Shown one piece after another: positions 16,588-24,705 of a stretch of 64,000 nt of DNA. The DNA comes from Xylophilus sp. GOD-11R. GTDB lineage: Bacteria; Pseudomonadota; Gammaproteobacteria; Burkholderiales; Burkholderiaceae_C. Made by a program: the position numbers and the translations under genes. The DNA lies in contig NZ_CP137854.1 of NCBI RefSeq assembly GCF_033546935.1, positions 2,418,001 through 2,482,000 on the forward strand, in the 5' to 3' direction. The first letter of the stretch is position 1. Each line of letters starts with the position of its first letter. Under the pieces are notes generated by a model, which saw nothing but the letters and a program-made list of their open reading frames with translations, was not told the DNA's origin and did not search any database.

Positions 16588-17264
16588 CGCTTCTGCTCCT
16601 GCAGGGCCGCGACGATCGCCTCGCCGACCAGCGCGCCCGACGCCGGGTTCTGCCCGGTGATCAGGCGACCGTCGACGACAAGCCGGGGTTGCCACGGGTC
16701 GGCTGGCTCGTAGAGGGCGCCTTCGGCACGCAGTGCGGTTTCCAGGTCGAAGGGCACGTCTTCGCGGGCGTAGCCGTCTTCTTCGGCCTGCGAAAAACCG
16801 GCGACCCGGCGGCCGCGCAGCAGCGGCGTGCCGTTGTCGAGCTTCACGCCGAGCAGGGCAGCCGGTCCGTGGCAGACGGCCGCGACGACCTTGCCGCCGT
16901 TCCAGGCGCGCCTGACGACCTCCTGGATTTCGGGATGGCGCGCAATGTCCACCATCGGGCCCAGGCCGCCCGGAAAGAAGATGGCGTCGTAATCGAGTAC
17001 ATCGACTTCGGCGAGCTTGCGGCTGTGCGACATCCGGCGGTACGAAGCGCTGGCGAGGAAGTCTGCCTGCGCCACGTCCTGGCCGTCGAATCCGTCTTCG
17101 GGCGGTTTGCCGCCGGTGAGGCTGGCGTATTCCACGGCGATGCCGGCGCGGTCGAGGGCTTCGAACGGATGGGCAATCTCCGGAAAGAAGAATCCGGTGG
17201 CGCGGTGCTTCGGGCCAATGGTGGCGGTGTTTGTCACAATAAACAGGACATGCTTGACAGTCAT
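16584..17264 (-). CDS. DJ-1/PfpI-family protein, Hsp31/glyoxalase III-like
   Basis: This 226-residue flavodoxin-like protein has the class I amidotransferase-like nucleophile elbow AAVCHGPAALLG with its cysteine, preceded by DAIFFPGGLGPMVDIA. The early GGKPPEDGFDG region provides the acidic partner. The length and VGEAIVAAL end match Hsp31-like proteins with glyoxalase III, deglycase or chaperone activity. ATG 17264 has a strong AAGGAG eight bases upstream. It is the first gene of an operon with the ABM protein, probably controlled by the divergent LysR gene at 17392. The combination suggests defence against reactive carbonyl or oxidative stress. Confidence 0.88.
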   Translation of the reverse strand: MTVKHVLFIVTNTATIGPKHRATGFFFPEIAHPFEALDRAGIAVEYASLTGGKPPEDGFDGQDVAQADFLASASYRRMSHSRKLAEVDVLDYDAIFFPGGLGPMVDIARHPEIQEVVRRAWNGGKVVAAVCHGPAALLGVKLDNGTPLLRGRRVAGFSQAEEDGYAREDVPFDLETALRAEGALYEPADPWQPRLVVDGRLITGQNPASGALVGEAIVAALQEQKR

Positions 17265-17391
17265 GGCGGTTCTCCTTGCAGTGGTTGGACTCCGGTGGTT
17301 TCCGGTGGATGCAAGGTTACGAAGGTCTGCGGCCACTCGGTAGGCCCGCTGGGCTTGACGCGTTGGCTCATGAAATTTGACAATGAAAGGC

Positions 17392-18297
17392 ATGAGCGAA
17401 ACACCCTCCCACATCCTCGACGAGCTCCGCGCCATGGCCGTGTTTGCCACGGTCGTGCGCGCCGGCAGCTTTTCGGCCGGCGCCCGTGCCCTGGGGCTGA
17501 CCCGGGCGGTGGTCAGCCACCATGTGCGGGTGCTCGAAACCAAGCTGGGTGTGCCGCTGGCGCAGCGAAGCACCCGCAGCTTCAGCCTGACGCCGGCCGG
17601 CGAGGCGTTTCGTGTGCATTGCGAGCGCCTGCTCGACGAGGCGCACGACGGCATCCGGGGCATGGAGCTGCTGCGCGCCGAGCCGCGCGGCGAAGTGCGC
17701 ATCACCTGCTCCCACCACTTCGGCAACAAGCGGATCCTGCCGGCCCTGGTGGAATTCCGCCGGCGCTATCCGGCCATCCGGCTGCAGGTATCGATGAACG
17801 ATTCGAACGTGGATCTGGTGCAGCAAGGGTTGGAGCTCGCCGTGCGGGCGGGCCCGCTTTCAGACTCCGAACTGGTCGCGCGCCGCCTGGTGAGCGAGGA
17901 GACGATGCTCTGCGCCTCGCCCGCGTATCTGCGTCGGCACGGCGTACCGGCCGTGGTCGCGGACCTAGAGCGGCAGCGCTGGGTGGTCTATCCGCCCACG
18001 CAACGGGTCTTGACCGTGAACGTGGACGGTGTCGGCGTCGAGATCGCGATCCAGGGCGACATCGTCACCGACAGCGCGGCCTCGCGTCTGGCCTTCGTGC
18101 TGGCAGGCGAGGGCATCGCCCGGCTGCCGGCCTATGACGCGGCCGCGCCGCTGGCGTCCGGCGAGTTGGTGCGCGTGCTGCCGGAGGTGCAGACCAAGGC
18201 TCTCGAGATCTTTCTGGTGCACGGCCGCCGGATCGGCCCGAGCGCCCGGCTGCTGCGGGATTTCCTGCTCGGGCAAGGCCAGGAGACAGCGGCCTGA
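17392..18297 (+). CDS. LysR-family transcriptional regulator divergent from PfpI-ABM
   Basis: The 301-residue LysR protein has helix-turn-helix ELRAMAVFATVVRAGSFSAGAR / TRAVVSHHVRVLETKLGVPL and an effector domain beginning GEVRITCSHHFGNKRILPAL. The second domain carries NVDLVQQGLELAVRAGPLSDS and DSAASRLAFVLAGEGIARLP. It is transcribed away from the PfpI/ABM pair across a 127-bp gap, so those genes are its likely targets. Alternative starts at 17383 (ATG) and 17377 (TTG) would add three or five residues; none has a strong ribosome binding site. Confidence 0.92.
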   Translation: MSETPSHILDELRAMAVFATVVRAGSFSAGARALGLTRAVVSHHVRVLETKLGVPLAQRSTRSFSLTPAGEAFRVHCERLLDEAHDGIRGMELLRAEPRGEVRITCSHHFGNKRILPALVEFRRRYPAIRLQVSMNDSNVDLVQQGLELAVRAGPLSDSELVARRLVSEETMLCASPAYLRRHGVPAVVADLERQRWVVYPPTQRVLTVNVDGVGVEIAIQGDIVTDSAASRLAFVLAGEGIARLPAYDAAAPLASGELVRVLPEVQTKALEIFLVHGRRIGPSARLLRDFLLGQGQETAA

Positions 18298-18325
18298 TCG
18301 CCGCGGTGCGACCGGCGCCGCCCAC

Positions 18326-19045
18326 TCAGGCGGCGCGTGCGGTCTTGCGGACCGGCGCCCGGGCCGGGGAGGGCGGCGGCTGCAGCTCCGTCTTGAGATA
18401 GTCCCGCGCCACCTTCCAGCCGCTGGCGTGGTGTTGGCGCAGGATCTCCCGCAGCAGCGGCCCGGCGCGCTGGCGCACCGCGTCGAGGATGGCTTCGTGC
18501 TCGAACACCGCCCGCTGCCAGCGCTCGGTGCGGCGGTTGCCGGCGTAGCGGTAGCGGCGGATACGCGCCGACTCGGTCGCGTAGATGCGCGACAGCACCG
18601 GGTTGCGCGCCGCGTCCACGATGGCCTGGTGGATCGCCTGGTTGCAGCCGAAATACTCCATGAGCTCGCCGGCCTCGTAGGCCTGAGCCATGCGGGCGTG
18701 CAAGGCTTCGATGGCGGCGATCTCCTCGTCCTCGATCTGCCGGCAGGCAGGCTCGGCCGCCAGCGACTCCAGGCCGATCAGCACTTCGATCGCGGCCGAC
18801 ACCTCGTCCACCGACATCGAGGTGACCACCGCTCCGCGATTGGGCTCGATGGTGACCAGGCCCTCTGCTTCCAGGATCTTGAAGGCCTCGCGCAAGGGCG
18901 TGCGCGAAACACCGTCGAGCTGCTCGGCAATGAGCCGCTCGGTGATGCGCTGGCCCGGCACCAGGCGGCCCGAGACGATGAGTTCGCGCAGGCGGCGCGC
19001 CGCGAAGAGGCTGCGTTGGCCACGCTCGTCGGTTTCGGGGTTCAT
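18326..19045 (-). CDS. GntR-family regulator (FadR/FCD subfamily) of the tetronate operon
   Basis: The 239-residue regulator has an N-terminal winged helix (AARRLRELIVSGRLVPGQRI, ERLIAEQLDGVSRTPLREAF, EAEGLVTIEPNRGAVV) and a helical FCD ligand domain whose histidines (FGCNQAIHQAI, AVFEHEAIL) can bind a metal and a carboxylate. It lies divergent to the SAF-oxidoreductase/GntP/otnK/otnC operon and is its likely repressor, with a sugar acid or its catabolite as inducer. ATG 19045 was chosen because the palindromic operator overlaps an upstream in-frame ATG at 19063, which would place the operator inside the gene. The Pro-rich, basic C-terminus is unusual. Confidence 0.88.
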   Translation of the reverse strand: MNPETDERGQRSLFAARRLRELIVSGRLVPGQRITERLIAEQLDGVSRTPLREAFKILEAEGLVTIEPNRGAVVTSMSVDEVSAAIEVLIGLESLAAEPACRQIEDEEIAAIEALHARMAQAYEAGELMEYFGCNQAIHQAIVDAARNPVLSRIYATESARIRRYRYAGNRRTERWQRAVFEHEAILDAVRQRAGPLLREILRQHHASGWKVARDYLKTELQPPPSPARAPVRKTARAA

Positions 19046-19059
19046 AGGGCTTTCAGTCT

Positions 19060-19136
19060 GCATTGAATGCAATCGTGTGTGGATATGCAAAATATTAGGG
19101 ATTACCCAGGGGTTACATGCCAACATTGCATGCAAT
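19060..19136. promoter_or_regulatory. Two TTGCAT-type palindromes, candidate GntR operators
   Basis: GCATTGAATGCAAT lies at 19060-19073 and the perfect palindrome ATTGCATGCAAT at 19125-19136, about 63 bp (six helical turns) apart centre to centre. Both share the half-site ATTGCA/TGCAAT and sit in the divergent promoter region of the GntR gene and the tetronate operon. FCD-type GntR proteins bind short palindromes of this kind. DNA looping between the two sites is possible. Assignment is by position. Confidence 0.6.
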
Positions 19137-19228
19137 CATCGCCTGACCCGCTTTTGAGGCCCATTGGCGCCGCTGCATGGCGCATCGGGTTCACGCACGC
19201 TTCTTGAGTTACCAGCCGAGTACATCCC

Positions 19229-20596
19229 ATGAATTTTGAATTGTTGTTCGCCGCCCAGTCAGGCAAGACCGTCCGTTATGCCCTGACCGGTGCCAAGGGC
19301 GGCTTCGCCCGCACCCTGCTGGCGCAGACGCTGCGCATGCCCAAGCTGGTGCCGGCCGTGCTGTGCGACCTGGATGTACCGGGCTTGCGCGACCTGTGCC
19401 TGGAGCTGGGCTTCGCCGCAGACAGCCTGGTGGAGTGTGCCGATGCCGCCGCCGTCGCAGCGGCGCCAGCCGATGCCGTGGTGCTGGTGGCGGACGTCTC
19501 GCTCATCGCCCACGATCGCTACGACATCCTGGTCGAGGCTACCGGCAACCCGGCCATCGGTTACCGGATTGCATGCAGTGCCATCGACGCCGGCTGCCAC
19601 GTCGCCATGGTCAGCAAGGAAGTCGACGCGGTCGCCGGCATTGCGCTGTCGCGCCGCGCCGCTGCCAAGAGCGTGGTCTACACCACGGCCGACGGCGACC
19701 AGCCGGCCAACCTGATCGGCTGGGTGAGCTGGGCGCGCACCCTCAACCTGGAGATCGTGGCCGCCGGTAAGTCCAGCGAGTACGACCTGGTGTTCGACCC
19801 CGCCACTGGCGACATCACCCAGCTCGACCAGGTCTTCGCCGCGCCCGGCATGGCCGAGCTGATGACCCTCGGCACGGACGTGGCCGCCACGGTGGCGGCT
19901 CGCCGCGCGGTGCTGAATGGCCGCAAGACCTCGGCCACCGCCGACTATTGCGAAATGTCGGTCGTCGCCACCAACACCGGCCTGGTGCCGGACGTGGAAC
20001 TGCTGCATTACCCCATCGCCCGCACCGCCGAGCTCGCCGACATCTACGCGCTGAAGGAAGACGGTGGCCTGCTCGGCCGCACCGGCGCGATCGAAGTGTT
20101 CAACGTGCTGCGTACGCCCGACGAAGCCAGCTTCGCCGGCGGCGTGTTCGTGGTGGTCAAGACCTTCGATCCGGTGACCTGGGAACTGCTGCGTCAGAAG
20201 GGCCACGTGGTCAGCCGCGACGGCAAGTACGCCTGCATGTACCTGCCCTACCACTTCATGGGCATCGAAACCCCGATCAGCCTGCTCAACGCCGTGCTGC
20301 ACGGCCGCGCCTCGGGCACCGACCAGCCCACGCAGTGCGCCATCCTCGGCGGCCGCGCGACGGTCGACATTCCGGCAGGCACCGTGCTCAAGATGGGCGG
20401 CCACCACCACGACGTGACCGGCGTACAGGCCGTGCTGCTGCCGCGCAGCGACGCTCCCGCCGACGTGGCGCCGCTCTATCTGGCGGCCCACGCCACCACC
20501 GCACGCGACATCGCCGCCGGCACACTGCTGACGCTGGCCGACATCGCCAATGCCGACGCCGAATTGCTCGCCGCCTGGCAAGCCGGCCTGCAATAA
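19229..20596 (+). CDS. NAD(P)-dependent oxidoreductase with C-terminal SAF domain
   Basis: This 455-residue cytosolic protein starts with a Rossmann fold resembling homoserine dehydrogenase (YALTGAKGGFARTLLAQTL, ILVEATGNPAIGYRIACSAI, CHVAMVSKEVDAVAG). A catalytic-type middle region (EIVAAGKSSEYDLVFDPATG) follows, and the C-terminus is an SAF/antifreeze-like domain (DIPAGTVLKMGGHHHDVTG, TTARDIAAGTLLTLADI). Such proteins are often mislabelled FlgA because of the SAF part. It is the first gene of an operon with a GntP permease, otnK and otnC. Known L-threonate and D-erythronate pathways use LtnD or DenD to make the 2-keto acid, and neither is present. This protein may supply the oxidation step, but that is inferred. 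Confidence 0.78.
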   Translation: MNFELLFAAQSGKTVRYALTGAKGGFARTLLAQTLRMPKLVPAVLCDLDVPGLRDLCLELGFAADSLVECADAAAVAAAPADAVVLVADVSLIAHDRYDILVEATGNPAIGYRIACSAIDAGCHVAMVSKEVDAVAGIALSRRAAAKSVVYTTADGDQPANLIGWVSWARTLNLEIVAAGKSSEYDLVFDPATGDITQLDQVFAAPGMAELMTLGTDVAATVAARRAVLNGRKTSATADYCEMSVVATNTGLVPDVELLHYPIARTAELADIYALKEDGGLLGRTGAIEVFNVLRTPDEASFAGGVFVVVKTFDPVTWELLRQKGHVVSRDGKYACMYLPYHFMGIETPISLLNAVLHGRASGTDQPTQCAILGGRATVDIPAGTVLKMGGHHHDVTGVQAVLLPRSDAPADVAPLYLAAHATTARDIAAGTLLTLADIANADAELLAAWQAGLQ

Positions 20597-20626
20597 AGAC
20601 CGCGCGCCGCACGGAGACAAACACAC

Positions 20627-21979
20627 ATGCACAGCGAACTCACGACCCTGTTGATGGCGGTCGCATCCATCGTGGTGCTGATCCTGCTGATCAGCAAACT
20701 CAAGCTCAACCCCTTCCTGGCGCTGACCCTGTCGGCCATCGGCCTGGGCCTGGCCAGCGGCGCCACGCCGAGCGCGGTGGTCGACGCCTTCGCCAAGGGC
20801 GTGGGCGGCGGGCTCAACCGCACCGGCCCGGTGATCGGCCTGGGCACGCTGCTCGGCGGCATCCTGCTGGGCTCGGGCGGCGCGGATCGTATCGCCAACG
20901 CCTTCATCGGCGGACGGCCGGTGAAGTACGTGCCCTGGGCCATCTGCGCGGCGGCGCTGCTGATCGGCATGCCGCACCTGTTCGACGTCAGCTTCATCAT
21001 GCTGGCGCCGCTGGTCTACACCGTGGCCAAGCGCACCGGCACCCACCTGCTCTACGTGGGCCTGCCGCTGGCGGCCGGGCTGTACGTGTCGCACGGCCTG
21101 CTGCCGCCGCACCCGGCGCCGACGCTCGCGGTGGCTGCCTATGGCGCCAACACCGGCCTGACGATCCTGTACGGACTGATCATCGCCGTGCCTACCGCCA
21201 TCATCTGTGGCCCCTGGTTCACCCGCCTGGTCGCCCCCTGGTTCGGTCCGGCGCCGGACCTCAACGCCGGCCCGGTCGCGGCCCGCGAAACCAGCGATGC
21301 GGAGCTGGCCCGGGTGTCGCTGCCCGCGTCCATCGTGGCGGTGCTGCTGCCTCCCGGCCTGATGCTGATCGGCACCCTGGGCATGGCCTACACCGTCAAG
21401 GGCACGGGTGCGTACAACTTCTTCAGCGCGTTGAACAACCCGATCCTGTCGCTGCTGGCCGCGGTGATCTTCGCCTTCTTCGCGCTCGGCCTGCGCTCGG
21501 GTTTCAGCCTGGAGCAGGTCAGCAAGATGGCGAGCAAGGGCCTGGCACCGCTGGGCGCGATCCTGCTGATCCTGGGCGCGGGTGGCGGCTTCAAGGAGAT
21601 GCTCACGCTGGTCAAGCTCGACGCGCTCATCACCCACCACGCTTCGGGCTGGCCGGTCAATCCGCTGATCCTGGCCTGGGCCATCGCCGCGCTGCTGCGC
21701 ATCTGCATCGGCTCGGCGACGGTCGCGACGGTGGCGGCCACCGGCATCGTCGCGCCGCTGGCGCTGGCGCATCCGGGCCTGTCGCCCGAGCTGCTGGTGC
21801 TGGCCACGGCCTCGGGTGCGGTCATGCTTTCGCATGTGAACGACTCCGGCTTCTGGCTGTTCAAGGAATACTTCCAGCTGTCGGTCGCGCAGACCTTCCG
21901 CACCTGGACGCTGATGCTGTCGCTGCAGTCGTTCCTGGGGCTGGCCGGGGTGCTGCTGATCGAAGCTTACATCGGCTGA
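20627..21979 (+). CDS. GntP-family sugar-acid:proton symporter
   Basis: The 450-residue inner-membrane protein has about 12-14 hydrophobic segments and GntP landmarks: KLKLNPFLALTLSAIGLGL, GVGGGLNRTGPVIGLGTLLG, YVSHGLLPPHPAPTLAVAAYGAN and HVNDSGFWLFKEYF near the C-terminus. The family imports gluconate, fructuronate and related aldonates. It lies 30 bp after the SAF oxidoreductase gene and 46 bp before otnK, within the tetronate operon, so a four-carbon sugar acid such as threonate or erythronate is the expected cargo. Confidence 0.92.
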   Translation: MHSELTTLLMAVASIVVLILLISKLKLNPFLALTLSAIGLGLASGATPSAVVDAFAKGVGGGLNRTGPVIGLGTLLGGILLGSGGADRIANAFIGGRPVKYVPWAICAAALLIGMPHLFDVSFIMLAPLVYTVAKRTGTHLLYVGLPLAAGLYVSHGLLPPHPAPTLAVAAYGANTGLTILYGLIIAVPTAIICGPWFTRLVAPWFGPAPDLNAGPVAARETSDAELARVSLPASIVAVLLPPGLMLIGTLGMAYTVKGTGAYNFFSALNNPILSLLAAVIFAFFALGLRSGFSLEQVSKMASKGLAPLGAILLILGAGGGFKEMLTLVKLDALITHHASGWPVNPLILAWAIAALLRICIGSATVATVAATGIVAPLALAHPGLSPELLVLATASGAVMLSHVNDSGFWLFKEYFQLSVAQTFRTWTLMLSLQSFLGLAGVLLIEAYIG

Positions 21980-22025
21980 CCGGCTCACCCGCCGGCAGAT
22001 TCACGCAGAGACAGGAAAAACAGAC

Positions 22026-23309
22026 ATGGCTTCATCCAGGCCCGTGCTCGGCTGCATCGCCGACGATTTCACCGGCGCCACCGACCTCGCCAACAACCTG
22101 GTGCGCGGCGGCATGCGCACCGTGCAAACCATCGGCGTGCCGCTGGACGCGGCAGCCCCGGTCGATGCCGACGCCATCGTGGTCGCGCTCAAGTCGCGCA
22201 CCATCTCGCCGGCCGACGCCGTCGCCCAGTCGCTCGAAGCCCTGCACTGGCTGCAAGACCAGGGCGTGCAGCAGATCTATTTCAAGTACTGCTCCACCTT
22301 CGACTCGACACCGGCCGGCAACATCGGCCCGGTGACCGAAGCGCTGATGGAGGCGCTCGGCACCGGCTTCACCATCGCCACGCCGGCGTTTCCGGACAAC
22401 GGCCGCACCGTCTTCAAGGGCCATCTGTTCGTCGGCGACCAGCTGCTTTCCGACAGCGGCATGCGTCACCACCCGCTCACGCCCATGACCGACAGCAACC
22501 TGGTGCGGGTGCTGCAGGCGCAGACGAAGTCGCCGGTCGGGCTGCTGGCTTTCGACACCATCGCCAGGGGCGAGGCCGCGATCCGCGCGCGTTTCGACGA
22601 ACTGCAGTCCCAGGGCGTGAAGATCGCCGTGGTCGACGCCGTCACCAACGACGACCTGATGGTGCTCGGCCGGGCCCTGCGCGGCATGCCGCTGGTGACG
22701 GCCGGCTCGGGCGTGGCCATCGGCCTGCCGCAGAACTGGGCGGTGCTGGCAGGCGAGGGCGCCGCCGACCGGCTGCCGCCGGCGCACGGACAGCGCGCCA
22801 TCGTGTCGGGCAGCTGCTCGGTCGCCACCAACGCGCAGGTGCTGCAGTTCCGCCAGGGTGGCGGGCAGAGCTTCGCGGTCGATCCGCTGGCGCTGGCCGC
22901 AGGCGTCGACGTCGTCGGCCAGGCGCTGGCCTGGGCCGCGCCCCGGCTGGCCGGTGGCTCGGTGCTGGTCTACGCCACCGCCGAGTCCGATGCCGTCAAA
23001 CAGGTGCAACAGCAGCTGGGCGTGGCGCGTGCGGGCGAGATGGTGGAAGAAGCACTTTCGGACATCGCCGTCGGCCTGGTCGAGCGTGGTGTGCGCCAGC
23101 TGGTCGTCGCCGGTGGCGAGACCTCGGGCGCGGTGGTGCGCGAGCTTGGCGTGCGGCAGATGGCGATCGGCCCGCAGATCGACCCTGGCGTGCCCTGGAC
23201 GGCGGTGCAGTCGCCCGCGTGTCCGGGCGAAACCCTCCATGTCGCGCTGAAGTCGGGGAATTTCGGCACGCCGGATTTCTTCACCAAGGCCTTCGCGCAG
23301 CTGTCATGA
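22026..23309 (+). CDS. otnK: Four-carbon acid sugar kinase (3-oxo-tetronate 4-kinase type)
   Basis: The 427-residue protein has the two-domain fold of the former DUF1537 kinases. The N-terminal half begins LGCIADDFTGATDLANNLV with the acidic pair that binds the sugar acid, and contains YFKYCSTFDSTPAGNIGPV and ATPAFPDNGRTVFKGHLFV. The C-terminal nucleotide-binding half has VSGSCSVATNAQV, VVAGGETSGAVV and VALKSGNFGTPDFF. It should phosphorylate a 3-oxo-tetronate at C4 using ATP, preparing it for the aldolase encoded next. The stop overlaps the otnC ATG by 4 bp. Otn-type specificity is favoured by the adjacent class II aldolase. Confidence 0.93.
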   Translation: MASSRPVLGCIADDFTGATDLANNLVRGGMRTVQTIGVPLDAAAPVDADAIVVALKSRTISPADAVAQSLEALHWLQDQGVQQIYFKYCSTFDSTPAGNIGPVTEALMEALGTGFTIATPAFPDNGRTVFKGHLFVGDQLLSDSGMRHHPLTPMTDSNLVRVLQAQTKSPVGLLAFDTIARGEAAIRARFDELQSQGVKIAVVDAVTNDDLMVLGRALRGMPLVTAGSGVAIGLPQNWAVLAGEGAADRLPPAHGQRAIVSGSCSVATNAQVLQFRQGGGQSFAVDPLALAAGVDVVGQALAWAAPRLAGGSVLVYATAESDAVKQVQQQLGVARAGEMVEEALSDIAVGLVERGVRQLVVAGGETSGAVVRELGVRQMAIGPQIDPGVPWTAVQSPACPGETLHVALKSGNFGTPDFFTKAFAQLS

Positions 23310-23956
23310 CGGATTCCCGCCTGCGCGAGGAGATCTGCCGGGTCGGCGCCTCGCTGTTCGCGCGCGGCTATGTGCATGCCACCGCCGGCAACATCAGCGT
23401 GCGCACCGACGACGGTTTTCTGATCACCCCGACCGACGCCTGCCTGGGCGCGCTGGACCCGGCGCGGCTCGCGGCGGTCGGCACCGATGGCGTACAGACC
23501 TCCGGCGACCGCGCCTCGAAGACGCTGGTGCTGCACCGCCGCATCTACGGCGCCGACCCCGTTGCGCGCTGCGTCATCCACACCCATTCCACGCACCTGG
23601 TGGCGCTGAGCCTGGCGGGCGTGTGGAGCCAGGAGGCGATCCTGCCGCCGATCACGCCGTATTTCGTGATGAAGGTCGGCCAGGTGCCGCTGGTGCCGTA
23701 TCACCGGCCGGGCGATCCGGCGGTGGGCGAGTGGGTGGCGCGTCGCGTCGCCGAACGTCGCGAGGCCGGCAAGCCGATGCGCGCCGTCATGCTCGACCGG
23801 CTGGGGCCCAACGTGTGGCACGACTCGCCGGCGCAGGCCAGCGCGGTGCTCGAAGAGCTGGAAGAAACCGCGCGGCTCTGGCTCATGACCAAGCCCGAGC
23901 CGCTGGGCGAAGCCAGCATCGAGGAACTGCGCAGGACCTTCGGCGCGGTCTGGTGA
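23306..23956 (+). CDS. otnC: Class II aldolase, 3-oxo-tetronate 4-phosphate decarboxylase
   Basis: This 216-residue zinc-dependent class II aldolase/adducin protein has the substrate loop YVHATAGNISVRTDDGFLIT, the zinc histidines CVIHTHSTHLVA and a third histidine region near GPNVWHDSPAQA. The length fits the OtnC/YgbL group, which decarboxylates 3-oxo-tetronate 4-phosphate to dihydroxyacetone phosphate. ATG 23306 overlaps the otnK stop (ATGA), so the kinase and decarboxylase are translationally coupled. No OtnI isomerase is seen. This implies the pathway receives an acid that is oxidised directly to the 3-oxo form. Confidence 0.9.
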   Translation: MTDSRLREEICRVGASLFARGYVHATAGNISVRTDDGFLITPTDACLGALDPARLAAVGTDGVQTSGDRASKTLVLHRRIYGADPVARCVIHTHSTHLVALSLAGVWSQEAILPPITPYFVMKVGQVPLVPYHRPGDPAVGEWVARRVAERREAGKPMRAVMLDRLGPNVWHDSPAQASAVLEELEETARLWLMTKPEPLGEASIEELRRTFGAVW

Positions 23957-24018
23957 GCGGACGGTTGCCGGCTGCCTGGTCTTCGCGCAATGCCGGACGC
24001 GGCGGCGACTCAGGCGGT

Positions 24019-24705
24019 CTAGGTTTTGCGGCGTCGCTGCGACAGCGCGCCGACCAGTCCCAGGCCGGTCAGCAGCATGAGATAGGTCTGGGGTTCGGGA
24101 ACCGCGGCCACCGGTGGCGGCGCATCGAGCGACGTGATGCGGGCGGTGCCATAGGTATGGAAAACGCCCTTATCTCCGGACGAAACATTACCTGTCGAGG
24201 TGTGATAGGCGATTTCGTTGTAATAAGCGACCGGCACGGCCGATAAATACTGGATCACCGACGCATCGGTGAGTGCGGTTTGCCCGCTGCCCGCGAAACT
24301 GAAATAGAACTCGCTGGTATAGGACCGGTATCCGCCGGTCGGATCGGCCCGTTCGCGGCCGATGGCCAGGCGCATGGTGTATTCACTCGTCGCCCCGCTG
24401 CCAGAACCGCTTTCCGTCCGGAAGATGCTGCCGTTGCCCAGCAGCGGTCCGGTCAGACCGATCTGCTGGATCAGCGAAGCGGTATTGACGCCGTAGGAGC
24501 CGCTGACGGTCGAGAAGGAGTAACCCGAGGGAAGCTTGCCCGAGTCGTAAGGCACCAGGTTTTCGAAACTGAAGCTCTGCTGAAACGGTGCGGTGCAGAC
24601 GATGTTGCTGCATTCGGTCGGCGTCACTTCCAGAGTAATGGTGTGCGCGGCAGCAGCCACCGAAAACGATGCCGATAATCCAAGAATGAGGGCGATGCGG
24701 CGCAT
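24019..24705 (-). CDS. PEP-CTERM-anchored exported protein
   Basis: The 228-residue protein has an N-terminal signal peptide (RRIALILGLSASFSVAAAAH) and a C-terminal PEP-CTERM sorting signal: VPEPQTYLMLLTGLGLVGAL followed by a QRRRKT basic tail. Exosortase cleaves such signals and hands the protein to the cell envelope or exopolysaccharide. The body is Ser/Thr/Gly/Tyr-rich with no known domain, and two Cys (ECSNIVC) may form a disulfide. ATG 24705 was chosen for its GAAGGAG ribosome binding site; a frame extending to 24735 lacks one. No exosortase or EPS locus lies in this window. Confidence 0.85.
   Translation of the reverse strand: MRRIALILGLSASFSVAAAAHTITLEVTPTECSNIVCTAPFQQSFSFENLVPYDSGKLPSGYSFSTVSGSYGVNTASLIQQIGLTGPLLGNGSIFRTESGSGSGATSEYTMRLAIGRERADPTGGYRSYTSEFYFSFAGSGQTALTDASVIQYLSAVPVAYYNEIAYHTSTGNVSSGDKGVFHTYGTARITSLDAPPPVAAVPEPQTYLMLLTGLGLVGALSQRRRKT

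Noticed and set aside
19259..21988. A 909-residue open frame on the minus strand
   Set aside because: It lies opposite the SAF oxidoreductase and GntP permease genes, both strongly supported; its His/Gln/Arg-rich product is an antisense artefact.
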